A stretch of 64,000 bases of DNA from Cycas panzhihuaensis (taxonomy: Eukaryota > Cycadophyta): NCBI GenBank assembly GCA_023213395.1, contig CM041465.1:155007741-155071740 (forward strand), written 5' to 3'. Shown in pieces: positions 34,500-46,811 of the stretch. Position numbers and translations under genes: made by a program. The stretch's first letter is position 1. Each line of letters starts with the position of its first letter. Below the pieces are notes generated by a model. It was not told the origin of the DNA. It did no database searches and saw only the letters and a list, made by a program, of their open reading frames with translations.

Positions 34500-36827
34500 T
34501 TTTGGAATATATTACATCAAAAAATATCATGGAACCTTAAGAATTGTATGAAAGTGCTTGAAGGAGCTGAAAAAATGAAGTAAGATAAGGATTTAACTGA
34601 AACTTAAACTTTAAACTAAAAAAATCTACATCAAAATAGCTCCAAAAGGTGTCAAATGACGTACCAATAGAAAGATCTCTCTATTACGAGTTTGACACAA
34701 TTGACAGAAATAAAAATAGAGCCTCCTAGCTTAAGATATCATTAAAACCATGAAGAGTACTCCATGGAAAAGCTAAAAATAAGGGGTTAGCCCCTTTCAC
34801 TGATGGGTTGCTAGTCATATAAGCCTAACATGTGACTTGGGACTGAGTAGTTAAGGGGATAAGCAGATATAAAAGATTACCCAATATAATTAATTTCAAC
34901 TTTGCAAAATCAAAAAAATAATTAATCTTTTCTTTAAAAAAAAAAAAATAACATCTACCTCAATTCAAAATTTGTACCTAAAGAATATTATCAAAAAAAC
35001 ATTATAATAATATAATAGTAATCCTAATTAGGATTTTTGACAAAATAATTTTCATCTAGCTACCACGAAAACTCTATTTGCTATTGATTATGTAGGGGAC
35101 AATTATACAACTACCATGGATTTAGGTCCATTCGGATCACCATTGATCTTCATCTTAGGCTATAGGTCACCATCCAATCTTACCATATATGTGTTCACGA
35201 GTAGTTGCCATATTTAGTTTACCATTATTGAAGGAGGTTAGTGTAAGGGTACTCTTGCCTATAATGTAAATTTTATCATAATATAGAACATGAGCTCCTT
35301 TGATGATGGTCTGGATAATAATGGATGCTAAGTATTATTCTTCTAGCTTTGGATCGCCTCCAACCTTCACTATTTAGATGAATATTATGGTATAGTTAAG
35401 GCCTTGGTCTAGTGTCCCTTCCAGAGTAATCCACTGGCATCTGGTAGAGGAAGTGTAGATAACTATATTAAGTTCTAGAACACCCACACGGGGCCCTACA
35501 TAAATACCATTGACATTAATTCTCAAGTTTGTGCTTTACTATGGAATAAGCATGAGTGAGAGCTATTGAGTTCGCATGGGTTTGGCCAAAATCAATTGAC
35601 CTTATGGAAACACCCTTCTATGGTAAAGATTATTAAGTTAACAAGGCATAGAGTCTAGATGGGTACATTATTACATTAGATTACTCATATATGTTAAGGA
35701 AGTCTATGTTTTCTTGTATATACAAAATGAATGTGTCCTAAAAATGGTTTCCTGAGGTGCATCCTAGATGGTCAAAATCCACTCATAGCAGATGAATCTC
35801 CACCATCTTGAAATTGTGCGATTCTTTTAGCACCACCACCTAAGCCACCAAAACTAGCACCCAAATATGTCCTTGAATCTCAAATATATGTAGATCTACT
35901 ATGATGCAAAATTTGGTCCATCTCTAATACCATGTTAATCGATCAAAGTTATAATGAATCCTCCAAATCCATTTTCAGGCAATCTTGTAATACAGGCTTT
36001 CAAAGGCTCATACTAAACATTGTCTGGGTCACTATGTATATCATATAATGGAGGATAAACTCCAATGTCTCTATTGATATAATAGCTATTATTCAAAGGC
36101 ATTTTCTAAATTTCAATATAGCCCTTCTTCTCATACAAGTCAAATACAAAGAGGATGAGGTTTTGGAAACAAGAGGGTTGCCGTTCAAAGAATCTAGTAT
36201 GAAAGATTGCATAGTGATATAGGCACTCAAATTCATTTCCTTTTTATTTCACCACGGCCTTCAAACCCTTTTTTTTTTTTTTTGATACATAAAAATAGAA
36301 TAAATATACAATACATTTTCACAAAAATCTATTCAAAAAAATTTTAAAGTATGGAGTCAATTTTTGAGTTCTGGATAGCAAAAAAAAACTCACTTAATTG
36401 CTGTAAGTATCTCCATTATAATCCACCCACTGGCATGCAAGGAGACTACTTTACACCAATTGCATATATGCACAAACCCCTATTTGATGATGGAAAATAA
36501 GTTATTTCTAAAGGGTGATCAATCCTGCATGAATAACTAATCTGTAGTAGCTTCAAAACACCTTTAATAGCCTAAAAAATCATTAAAGAAAGAACTTTTA
36601 ACATCTCTTAGTAGCCTAAAAATAACCCCTTAAAATGATAAAAATAACCCTAAATATTCAACAAAAATCCCTTAAGAGATATACACCATATTGGCTTTTC
36701 ATAACTTGAAATGAACCTTCAACAATAGGTCACAATATAAGCATAATATAGGTTCCTTAAAATAATAACAAGTATGAAGGATAACATGTAAAGGTTTACA
36801 ATGATAACCTCAAGGATTGAACCTCAG
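34500..36827 (-). other. Interior of H: degenerate, coding-like but unrecognised
   Basis: No long frame survives. On the minus strand two stretches look protein-like between stops: around 35930-36260 (FECLYHYAIFHTRFFERQ, then YEKKGYIEI and GVYPPLYDI) and around 35150-35350 (HVLYYDKIYIIGKSTLTL). They match no retrotransposon domain I know. They could be captured host sequence or a decayed unfamiliar element protein. Confidence 0.25.
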
Positions 36828-36839
36828 GCTCTGATACCA
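36828..36839 (-). promoter_or_regulatory. H primer binding site (tRNA-iMet type)
   Basis: The minus strand reads TGGTATCAGAGC exactly, directly next to the repeat start at 36840. Confidence 0.7.
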
Positions 36840-37270
36840 TATTAACAATTGAAAATGCAATATACAAAACATTTAATGGTGAGTAAAAGATAAAATAATA
36901 AAGAATAAGAAAGATGAAGTATCTACATAAATGAACTCCATATGTGGAGAATTGGCCAAAACTCAATTAGAGAGAATGAAAAAATACATGAACTCGGGTG
37001 AAAGTGGGGCTAGGCAGGACTAGCCCATTTGACCTAGGAGGAGGTAATGGTCTACTTGGTAGGAGTCTCTCTTTACTAACACCTGCGAGTTTTGGTGTAA
37101 TTGTTCGTTACACTTATAGTACATGCTCACCATTAATAAGAGAACCCCATTAGTCAACTTAGAGGTGGCACACATCTCTATGTGGCCCATAATCTCTAAT
37201 ATGAAAATACAAATAAATAAAGAGAGAGATTACATAGGGGTAATATATAATTGGGTATTACACACATTAA
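36840..37270 (-). repeat. H right repeat (putative 5' LTR part)
   Basis: It matches 33620-33930 apart from about 110 extra bases at 37000-37110 that are less AT-rich (GTGGGGCTAGGCAGGACTAG). The inner terminal dinucleotide is TA rather than TG in both copies. Confidence 0.6.
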
Positions 37271-38885
37271 TTTCAAGTCTAAGCTATGAGATAAAAAGCT
37301 TATGGGAACCTAAGGGACCACCTTTTCCAACTCCTAAGAAGGAGTCTCCACCTAATTATGCCATGTAATTGAGGTATAAATGAAGCAAAAAAAGGCTAGG
37401 ATGTAAAGGGGATGATTGAATCCACTAGCCTATATAATTAGATGGAGGAGTTTTGAATTCAGGATTACACTAATGATGTATCTTGTGTCCTTCTTAGGGA
37501 CTTCTTTCCTCCTATTCTTTTAACCTTTTGAGTTCTACTAAAATGAAGGAATAAGGGTTAAGTGATGGAAGGGTTTTCTTTTTTTTCTTCTTTTTTTTGG
37601 TATTTATAATGAAGTATAATCTCAAAAATAAACAATAAGACAACAAGATCTAACTACCTTCTTTTTAGCAAACAAGAGAGGTAACTACATGTGCAATGCC
37701 TTTTTTCCTTTTTCTTTTTATAACATGAAGCACACTAAGAATGAAAGAGGTTTTATTTCCTCTAGATGCAAAACACACCACTTTTAATGAGAAAGACAAA
37801 CATGAAATACAACTAGCATAACATGCAACTATATATAGAAATTGATAAGAGATCAAATAACATGTAATATTTATATGAAGCTTTTATTTCAATTATGTGT
37901 TATTTTATTTTTTAGAAAATGATTTTAAGAGAAAAGGAGAGATTTTAAAGATATATTTCTACTGTAATGAATGATATTCAAACCATAAAAAATTATATGC
38001 AATAAACTAATATCAAGTTATCATCCACAAAAAAATAATATATTAGAAAAATAGAGAGATTCTATCATAAATTGAGCCTTTATAACACCGTAGGATCCTT
38101 AAATCCCATGTAACTTGATCATAGCATAAATATATCATTCATACATTCAATGTTCTTTCCTTAACCAAGAAGAAAATAAAAAGAATAAAGCCAAATAAGA
38201 CAACACCAAGAATTTTATCCAATCTTTAGTCTACTAATGAATTTCTACCTCATAATGGCTTTCTCTCTTTCATGCAATCAAACCTATTTAAGTTTTCCTT
38301 TAAAACCAACAAAGAAAAAAGAGAAACACATAAACAACTAGCTCAATAATAGCCATAAATAAGCAAAGGTGAAACTAGATCTCTTGGGGACTTCAACAAC
38401 TAAAGAAGAATGGGAGAGAGTAGTTATTTCTTTAGTGAAGAGATGATCATTCTCCACAATATCCATATTCTTCCTACAAAGGGCTAATCTTTCAGCCAAG
38501 TTTCCCAAGGAAAAATTATCAATAAGAGTATCTTAGATATCATTAAGAAGAGAGAAATAATTCTAATTGCAAGCAATCACCAAAACAAGAATTGTAAGAA
38601 ACTAAAATGTAGTTCATCTTATTGAATGAAGAAGATGCCAAAACCCACCTATACCTTCTATGAGGAAGGTTAAATGGTGCTCCTTTCACTAGATTAACAC
38701 TCATGACAAGAGTCAATACCATATTATTTAGGTAATAAATTAGAGGTCTACCACTCAAACAAATTAGACTTCCAAACCTACCCAAGATTAATTGGTCCAT
38801 AAGGATCCATTGCCTTAACATGATAATAAAGAGGAGAAGGATAAGATAAAAGATATAACAAAGTAAATAGAAAGTGGAAAAGATG
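37271..38885. other. AT-rich stretch without recognised genes
   Basis: Short frames such as 38543-38821 (minus, 92 codons, LRQWILMDQLILGRFGSL) have no domain I recognise. The stretch is probably decayed element sequence between H and the first recognisable part of Gypsy G. Confidence 0.4.
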
Positions 38886-39009
38886 AATGTTCTTAATTCG
38901 ATTTAGTAAAGAACCCAGTTACTTCTTCTAATCCCACATCAAAATGTACTAATAGTCAAACTCACACATCTCCTAAAGGTGGAGAAACTAAAAGAACCAT
39001 TAACATGGT

Positions 39010-39830
39010 TAAGGTCACAAAGAGCTTAGGTCCCACCAAATCATTCAATGATTTATCAACTATAAACCCTAACACTTTGCCATTTATTCCACCTCATCCC
39101 ACTAGGTTTCAGTCTATTCTCTCTAGTTTAAAGGATGGATCTTTCTCATTGGTTAAGAGTTAAAGATAATTCCTGTTAGGATATCAGTTATTAACTGATT
39201 AAAATACTACCTTGAGTAATGATAGCTCTTATTTGATGCATTAGAATTCCCTACCCCTATCATCTCACCTAGTTCTAATATCTCTTTTGATCCTGCTACT
39301 TTACTTATTCAACTTAATCATACTCCTAAGGACATTACCCCTTTTTACATCAAAATTATTAAAGATGATATAAACATCCGACACATCATCATTGATGAAG
39401 GTTCATCTATTAATATTATTCGTCTTCACTTGGTTAAGGATTTAGAGATTTTATTCTTTGACCCTTTGAGTGGATTTATTAGAGGTTTGATAAGAATCAA
39501 AAGATCCCTCTTGGCTAAGTCACTTTACCTTGACTTTGGAAGGCAAAGTAGTTTCTGTCGAATTAACTATTATTGATCTTAATCTCAAGTATAATGTTCT
39601 CTTAGGTAGACCTTAGATCACCTAGATGGCTGCCATTTGTCCATTGCTTTTTGTTGAACTTTGATTCATTCATGAAGGTGAATTCAAAATTGTTAAATTC
39701 AAACCTAAGCCAATTAAGTAATTAGTGCCTCTTGTTAAAACTATTTCTGAACCTGGTAAATCTTCAAGTTCTTCTAAATATTTCTTTCAATCTCTAGGTT
39801 TAGGATAATATTTTTCCATTGAGCCCCACC
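39010..39830 (+). pseudogene. Gypsy G aspartic protease
   Basis: The active-site motif IIIDEGSSINII is near 39388-39425, and KYNVLLGRP lies near 39590-39612. It is collinear with the protease of F, including FIHEGEFKIVKFKPK after LLGRP. Stops lie between the motifs. Confidence 0.7.
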
Positions 39831-40319
39831 TCTGCCTCAGGTCAAAGTTAAAGGTGTTGATATATTTGAAATTATCCCTTTTAAACTAGGTTCTTCTCCT
39901 TCCTTTAATCACATTGATCCCATTCAAGCATCTAAATCTTGTGCTCCTTCTCTTCCTTCCTTTAAGGAAAAATTATTAGATGTTATTCATTCCTATGAAG
40001 AACTTCCTTACTATTATGACCAATCAAAGAATACTATTCTCATCATTCTCTTACATCAGGATCATTTTGAGAATTGGATCCATATTTAGTCTTCCATTCT
40101 ACCACCATAAACTAGGTTTTCTAAAGTTAATATATTTAGATTCATCATTAACTGCTCCTTCTCAATGTATGGAATCAATTTCCCTTATGGAATTTGCTCC
40201 TCCTTATTATAAGAAAGTAAATGCTATGCTCATAGGAGAGACTATTAATATTAACATGGAGTTAAGGGATACTCCAACAATTATTAAAGTCAGGGCTAAT
40301 TATTCCCCTCAAGAGATCT
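39831..40319 (+). other. Gypsy G protease-RT linker
   Basis: The open frame at 39980-40324 (114 codons) contains PPYYKKVNAMLIGETININM and shares short stretches with the linker of F at 30140-30350 (TININ). It has no catalytic motif. Linkers of this kind separate protease and RT in Tat elements. Confidence 0.4.
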
Positions 40320-41700
40320 TTTAATTCAAGGATCTCTTTTAGGAATTTAATTTTATCTTTTCCTAGGATTATAGTGACATGCATGGCCTTCATCCTGATA
40401 TATTCATATACAGTATCTCTACTATCCCTTGCACTAAACCTAAGTTCTAGAAATAAAGACCTATACATCCTTATTTATCCACTATAATTAAATGCAAAGT
40501 TAAAAAACCATTAAAATCTAGATTTATTTAGAGTGACTATTACTCTAAATGGGTTTCAAACATAGTCCTTATAGCTAAGAAGAATGGATCTATTTGAACA
40601 TACATATACTTTCAATATATCAATGATGCTTATCCCAAACATAACTTTCTCCTTCTTCTTTTCGATAAAATTTAGGACCAAGATATTGGATTTGATGTCA
40701 TGTCCCTTATGGATAGTTTTTTAAGATATAATCAAATTCTTCTTTCACCCTAAGACCATCATAAAATTACTTTCACCACTCCTTAGGAGATATTTATTTA
40801 TAAAGTCATGCCCTTTAGATTAAAGAATGTTTGATCCACTTATCAAAGGGCTATGGTATTCATATTTCATGACTTGATTCATAATATAATTGTCATTTAT
40901 CTAGATAATATGCTTGCCCTCTCCTGGTGGTAACAAGATTATATTCATGACTTGAGGATAATCTTTAAAAGATATCGTAAATATCATCTATGTTTCAATC
41001 CCACCAAATCTATCTATGTAGTCACATCTGGTAGGATATTGGGAAATATTATTTCATATGATAGAATTAGAGTTGACCGTTATAAAGTCAAGGCTATTAT
41101 AGAAATGCCTCCCTTATAGATGCAAAAGTAAGTTAAATCTTTCTTAGGTAGACTCAATTTTCTTAAGCATTTTATTGCTAATTTTACTTTAGATGCTAAA
41201 CCCCTCATAAATCTTTTGAAGAAAGAAGTTTCACTTGAATGGGCTCCTTAGGCTCTAAAGTCCTTTGATAAGTTGAAGCAAGTATTAGTTTTGGATCCTA
41301 TCCTTTCAGCTCCTATATTTAGTAAATCTTTTATCTTGTATACCTCTTCTACTAAAGAGTCATTAATTAGCATGTAATCTTAAGAAGGTGATTTTGGTAA
41401 GGAGTGAGATATTTACTTCAGTAGTAGAACTTTAATCGTAACAAACTCTATTATCCTTCCACTAAGAAAGAGTGTCATTCCTTGATTTTATTACCAAGAA
41501 TCTATTCCATTATATTTTGGGTAGTACAATCCTTCTTATCATTCATTCAAATCCTATTAAATCTATTAACCAAGACAAGCCTTACTAAGTGATTAGGAAA
41601 ATGGTCATTATTATTATAAGAATTCAACTTCCAGATAGTTAATCATAAATAAAAGAAGGAAATGGCTCTTGTCAAAATGATAGCTAATGCCCCACTTCCA
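40320..41700 (+). pseudogene. Gypsy G reverse transcriptase and RNase H
   Basis: Across several frames the plus strand shows YSDMHGLHPDIFIY near 40370, WVSNIVLIAKKNGS near 40555, KVMPFRLKN and TYQRAM near 40805, and YLDNM near 40900. The last takes the place of catalytic YVDDM, with Asp changed to Asn. Next come SFLGRLNFLKHFI and the RNase H start IFSKSFILYTSS near 41320, ending at ANAPLPNHDN near 41685, the usual end of the retroviral RH. The enzyme is dead by many stops. Confidence 0.75.
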
Positions 41701-43010
41701 AATCACGATAATTAAATCATAGATGATAGGTGTCTTGATGAACATATCTTTCAAATCTAGGTTGTCCCTTTAGAAGATCCTTATTATGGGGAGATTAAAC
41801 CCTATTTATATGATTAAACCTTTCCTTCTTCCTCTACTTTAAAAAGAAGAAGAAGAATCTAGACTACTACTTGACATTACCTCTTACTTGATGATATTCT
41901 TTATAAGTGTTCCTTTGATGGGATTGTATTAATATGTCTTTCTCTTGATGAAACTCTCACTACCTTAACATAGTGTCTTAATGGAATATGTGATGGTCGA
42001 TTTGATGATCAATCTACCACTTAAAGTATCCTTTGCATGGGATATTATTGGCCTTTATTATTCAAAGATGCTCATACTTATATTCATAAATATAAGAAAT
42101 GTTAATTGAATTCTATATTAAACCATAAGATCACTCAAGAACTAAAATCTATAGTGTCTCCTTAGCCCTTTTCTCAACAAGGTTTAAACCTCATAAGGTA
42201 AATCTTCCCCCTATCTTTAAATGGGCATAAATTTATCATTACTATTATGGAATATTTTATTAAATAAAGTGAGGCCATCCCATTAGTATTAGTCATAAGA
42301 TAAATAACCATTACCTTTATCTTTCAATATATTATCTATAGGGTTGATGTCCCTAGTCATCATCATAGATAATGGTACTTTGTTTGTAACCCATATATCA
42401 GTAAGTTATATAATAAATTTTATATCACACATTGATTATTGGCCTCATCCCACCCCTAAGAAAATGGTCAAGTGGAAGCAATTAATAAAACCCTAGCTAA
42501 GATTTTAGCCAAGACCATAGTAAGCTCACATTAGAATTGGTATACTTAATTATGTCTCTTATAAAATGCATATCAAACTTCAATCAAGAATGTATTGGTA
42601 TGATGCCTTTTTCTCTAGTATATGGTGTTGAAGCAATCCTTTCTTTAGAAGTTGAAATCTCTTCATTACATTTTTCATTAAAAGAGTTTCCTAATGAAGA
42701 ATTTCAAAGAGAAGTGCATCTTTCATAACTTAAGAAGGTAGATAAAGCTCATTTAATCGCATTATAAAATAACTTGTCTTCTAAAGCTAGAATCCAAGAT
42801 GTTCATGATAGACAACTTAGACCCAGGAATTTTTGTATTGGTAATAAAAGAATTAAAGTTGGAATATCTTCATGACAAGTAGTGAAAATTCTCCCTAAAA
42901 TGGACTGGAGCCTATTTAATCATTCAGAACTTAGAGAATGGTTCCTACTAAATTTCCATATTAGAGGGTTTAGAATTCAAGAAACTAATTAATTCACAAT
43001 TCATAAGAAA
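41701..43010 (+). pseudogene. Gypsy G integrase
   Basis: The RH end passes directly into the integrase lead-in (EDPYYGEIKPYLYD near 41775; DDILYKC near 41890). Remnants of the zinc-binding part (HKYKKC) are near 42090. The core has SEAIPLV near 42275, a decayed IIDNGTLFV near 42365, HPTPKKMVKWKQLIKP near 42450 and the open piece 42537-42728 with PFSLVYGVEAIL. The C-terminal KWTGAYLIIQNLENGSY is near 42900. No RNase H lies between RH and integrase. Confidence 0.7.
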
Positions 43011-44114
43011 GTTCTATGCCTAATGACATTATGTCTTTGCAATGAGGATAAACTACAACTCCAAAAGTTACATTGTTTGATGAGCTAAAACTATAAATAA
43101 TCTTATTCTTAATCACTTCTTTAATCCTTTCAACTTCCTTATGCTTCCATAAATAAATATTCTATCAACCATGTAGGACTATTGTCCTCTCTTAGGCATA
43201 GGCATTGGTCAATGGAATTCCTCTTTCAATGTTAATATCCTTCATTATCTTTTCTTTCCCTTCTTTTTTGAGTCCTGAACTCAAAGGAGAACCTTGGCTC
43301 TTATCTTTATCCTTAATAGTTATTTATAAGATGAGGTTTATGTCATCATCTTTAGTTATCTTATGAGTTATTTGATTAGCCTTTTCATCTTTATCCTTTG
43401 TTATAGGGGTTTCTTATTGTTTAGATATCACTTATTTTCTTTTATTCATAATCCTCAATTTTCTTTATTTACACTCTCAAGGTGAATACTTATTCTGTCA
43501 CCTTCTCTATCATATTTAGAAACATTATGATTTAGATTTCCTTTTCATTCATTACTATTCAATCTTTGAGGAGTTTGGTTGTTTTCATTCCATCTTGGTT
43601 TCATTAGAAAGGACTAATCCTTGCTACAGTAAGAAGGGATACTTCATAATTAGATGATTGTGATAATATTTCTCTTATAAATATCAAAAAGTTGAAAAAA
43701 ATAAAAAATAAAAAAATAAATTTAAAAAAAAAGTGCTAAAAAAGAAAAAACAAATAAAGTGTTGTTTAAACTTTGTGATCCTCTTGTTATCTAGGGAAAG
43801 TTGCATGATGACTTCATCCCCACCTATAGTTATTATAGGTTGGGTTCATTTGGATGTGTCACTCAAAAGTTTTAGATCTAGTTATGTGGGTCCATTATAG
43901 CCTTAGTTGTGATTAAAACTTATTTAACATCTCTTTATATTTGGTTGTCATCTTAGTTATGATTTTATCTTTTTCTCCTTTTAGCCAAAACCACTTTACT
44001 TTCATCCCTTGCTAACTCCTCACTAATTGATTCCCATAACTGTCTTCCATCAATCACTTCGTCTCCAAATTTTGGTTCCTATTTCTTCCATGGCATTGAG
44101 TATATTCATTGATA
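43011..44114 (+). other. Gypsy G spacer downstream of integrase
   Basis: No domain is seen. The part 43800-43990 matches F at 29150-29280 in inverted orientation (CATCCCCACCTAT, GGTTGGGTTCATTTGGATG). A pure-A-rich stretch lies at 43690-43760. Confidence 0.5.
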
Positions 44115-44530
44115 AAAGTAGTAGAGGCAACCCAGGACCATCTATTGCCATATTGATGATATATGATCAATTAGAGAGATTTCTTTTATATACAAGTTAA
44201 TTTTATCAAGGGCAACCAATAATAAAGTTGAGTAATTCCATTGTCATTAAAGATTTATCTAAGATTTTATAGTTCTATCATGGACCCATTGCCATTTATT
44301 CTGACTCACAAGTCATTGTTTATCAATTAGTTTGTGTTCAGGAGATTCATTCTCCACAACTTCTTATTCTTTATCACCAAGCTTCATTATTGATATCCTT
44401 ATTCTCCTCTATTACTATCAATCATATCCCACATTTTTTTAATGTTGAAGATAATAGCTTAGTTTCCTCTGTCTTGGATAACTATCTTTTGTAGCTTTTA
44501 TCTTATGCTCGGTGCACCACTTTAGAATGA
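44115..44530 (+). pseudogene. Gypsy G additional RNase H, downstream of integrase
   Basis: The plus strand reads SSRGNPGPSIAILMIYD, then a decayed middle, HGPIAIYSDSQVIVYQLV, and SVLDNY. The pattern IYSDSQVIVYQLV with a preceding IIKLSNSIVI corresponds to the RNase H1-type core. F carries the same domain at 28765-29005 (TNNEAKY; VMYFDS). Tat elements are known to have an extra archaeal-like RNase H, usually between RH and integrase. Here it comes after integrase. Confidence 0.55.
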
Positions 44531-44649
44531 ATATAAACTACCACTTTGTAAAGAGTATGAAATATGGGTCTTGAAAATAGAAATTTAAGTTTTGTGAAGG
44601 TTAAGCTAATAGACTTGAGATAAAATACAATGTTAGAAAATATAAACCC

Positions 44650-45110
44650 ATATAGGAACCATAGGCCAGGGAGGATCTTGGCAGGGGGTAAGTCCCTTAA
44701 AGTCTCCTACCCTTGGAAGGAGCCAATGAGGAATCTTGTATACTAAAGAAACTAGTTGTTTATCAAGTGAAGAATTGTTTTCATTTTATAAACAATTTAT
44801 TCATCTCTAGATATATAATATGGATATGGGTCTTTTGAATTTCTCTTGAAATGATCTATGTTTATATAATTTTTATTGAGTATGATGTGAATTATGTAAG
44901 TCTTTCTTCTATAGAAGGCCTGTATGATTCCATCTTCTACTCTTATAGACCTATTACCACTTGATTTCTTCTAAATGGTTTTAGGTTTATGAGAATAGGA
45001 CAAGTAATCTTTTCCATCTACTCACTCCTACTCTTATGTTTATTTTTCTTATCTTTTCATTCCTTATGATTTTTTTTAGGACCTCTTTTTCTTCAAAATA
45101 AATATAAACT
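44650..45110 (+). repeat. Gypsy G 3' noncoding segment, inverted match to 28010-28470
   Basis: This is the partner of the F segment. It lies between the RNase H and the insertion point of E. Confidence 0.8.
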
Positions 45111-45358
45111 ACCATGTACATACTAAAGAAAAATCACCCAAAATAAATAAATAACTTTACATGATTTTATAGTTAATCACATTAGTAAGCATATACTTCT
45201 ATGATATATAATACATACATAAAAGGAGGAAGTCAAGGGGAGAAATAAGTTTAGAGTCAATATCATTTAAATATTGTATGCATAATGATCAAAATCATAA
45301 ATATACAAATGTTATATATGATACATTATCATCACAATGTATAATCATCAACATATGG

Positions 45359-45363
45359 CTTTG
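45359..45363. other. Left target-site duplication of E (CTTTG)
   Basis: CTTTG here equals CTTTG at 52153-52157 on the other side of E. Confidence 0.9.
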
Positions 45364-45618
45364 TGTTATGAACCTTGTTCATAATCGGAACCCAATCACC
45401 AGATTGCCAAAAACGCACACACGTGAGCACAAGAGTAATTGATTAGAAAAATAGTCAAAAGACATATATTTGATTGATAAAATATGGATGATGTTCATAT
45501 TACATTTGGGACCAATTTTATATGCATATTGGGCCCTTTTATAGAAGGTTATGTCCTTTCAATAGCACCTATTCATTTAACAATCAATTAATTAATCGCT
45601 TTAAGGAGATTCATAACA
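45364..45618 (-). repeat. E 3' LTR (255 bp)
   Basis: It runs from TGTTATGAACC to TTCATAACA and pairs with 51898-52152. Confidence 0.95.
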
Positions 45619-45619
45619 A

Positions 45620-45631
45620 TTCCTCCCTCTT
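45620..45631 (-). promoter_or_regulatory. E polypurine tract
   Basis: The minus strand reads AAGAGGGAGGAA next to the 3' LTR. Confidence 0.75.
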
Positions 45632-45654
45632 AAGATGTTTCGCCCACGAAACCT

Positions 45655-45810
45655 TCTCTTCTCAAATCAGGATGAAGTTTGATGAAATCGGAAGATTCCC
45701 ATGAAAAATCTTCAATAGGTAGTTGTTTCTATTTAATTAAATATTCTCAAATAGTCTTTGACCACAATCGATGTTCCTGAACTTCAAGGATGGCTTCTGG
45801 TAATAGAATT
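45655..45810 (-). pseudogene. E chromodomain at the Pol C-terminus
   Basis: The minus strand reads PEAILEVQEHRLWSKTI, stop, EYLIK, stop, KQLPIEDFSWESSDF. The pattern EYLIKWK...EDFSWE is the chromodomain fold start and aromatic end. The conserved Trp of KWK has become a stop. In chromoviruses this domain follows integrase and helps guide insertion to modified chromatin. The upstream part of the same Pol tail (ALELPTLKLHNVFHVSCLKK) is normal for the family. Confidence 0.75.
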
Positions 45811-46811
45811 AATTTGCCGCCTTCATCTAGGAGGGGCAGTTCTATATGTACCTATACATAATTTCCAATTTTCTTCTTGAGACAAGATACATGAAATACA
45901 TTGTGTAGTTTTAAAGTTGGAAGTTCTAAGGCATAAGCCACTTCACCAATTTTCTATTTAATCTGAAAAGGTCCATAAAATCAAGGACTCAATTTCTATT
46001 TTTGAGAATTTTTCAACGATGCTTGCTTGTATGGTTGCAATCTTACATAGACCCAATCTCTGACTTTGAATATTCTTTCTGTATGATTTTCATCAGCTTG
46101 TTATTTCATACGATTTTTGGCTTCTTCTAAATGTCGTTTTAATATTTGAATTATATTTTGTGATTCCTGGAGATAGTCATTAACTGCAAGAACCTTATTA
46201 TCTATTTTTAACCAATCTTTTAATTGAGTTGGTTGGTAGCCATATAATGCTTGATAAGGGGTCATTTTAATGGACGAATGATAAGAAGAGTTATACCATG
46301 CTTCAGCTAAATGTAACCATTTAACCCATAAATGTTGTTTATCTGTTACATAATTTCATAAATAATTCTCTAAATATTTATTAACTACTTTAGTTTATCC
46401 ATCTGTTTGCGGATGATAACTGGTACTTATACTTAATTTTGTACCTACTTGCCAAAACATTTCTTGCCAGAAATGGCTTAAAAATTTAGGATCTTTGTCG
46501 CTAATAATGGTTTGCGGAAAGCCATGTAACTTGTGAATTTCTTTGATAAATAGTTCAACTAACTGTTGAGCTTTGTAGTTAGATTGAATGGGTATAAAAT
46601 GAGAAAACCTTGTTAAATGATCCATAACCACATAGATAGCATATTTCCCTTCTGATTTTGGTAACCCTGTGATAAAATCCATGCTAATACTTTCCCATTT
46701 TTGTTGTGGAATAGGAAGAGGATGGAGCAGACTAGGAGTAGCAACACATTCATATTTATTGACTTGGAATACGGCACATTCAGCTACAAATTTCATTATA
46801 TCCTTTTTCAT
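45811..46811 (-). pseudogene. E integrase
   Basis: The open frame 46395-46811 contains the integrase core: WESISMDFITGLPKSEGK with the first catalytic Asp, VVMDHLTRFSHFIP, and TIISDKDPKFLSHFW with the second Asp. It ends YHPQTDG at a stop. The zinc-binding part spans the end of the preceding frame: HEGFYKTYL, then CAVFQ where CxxC is expected, so the last Cys is replaced by Phe. The C-terminal region continues to the chromodomain with several stops. Confidence 0.85.

Larger units (their letters stand above)
33620..37270 (-). mobile_element. H: LTR-element-like unit, poorly resolved
   Basis: Repeats at 33620-33930 and 36840-37270 are in the same direction. The right one is preceded at 36828-36839 by a perfect tRNA-iMet PBS. 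That makes the right repeat a 5' LTR and the left a 3' LTR of a minus-strand element inserted in the LTR region of F. A possible polypurine tract, pyrimidine-rich on the plus strand, lies at 34493-34503. The outer right boundary and target-site duplication could not be fixed. Confidence 0.4.

Noticed and set aside
38543-38821. 92-codon minus-strand ORF considered as a host gene
   Set aside because: No recognisable domain, no extension on either side, and it lies in decayed repeat sequence.
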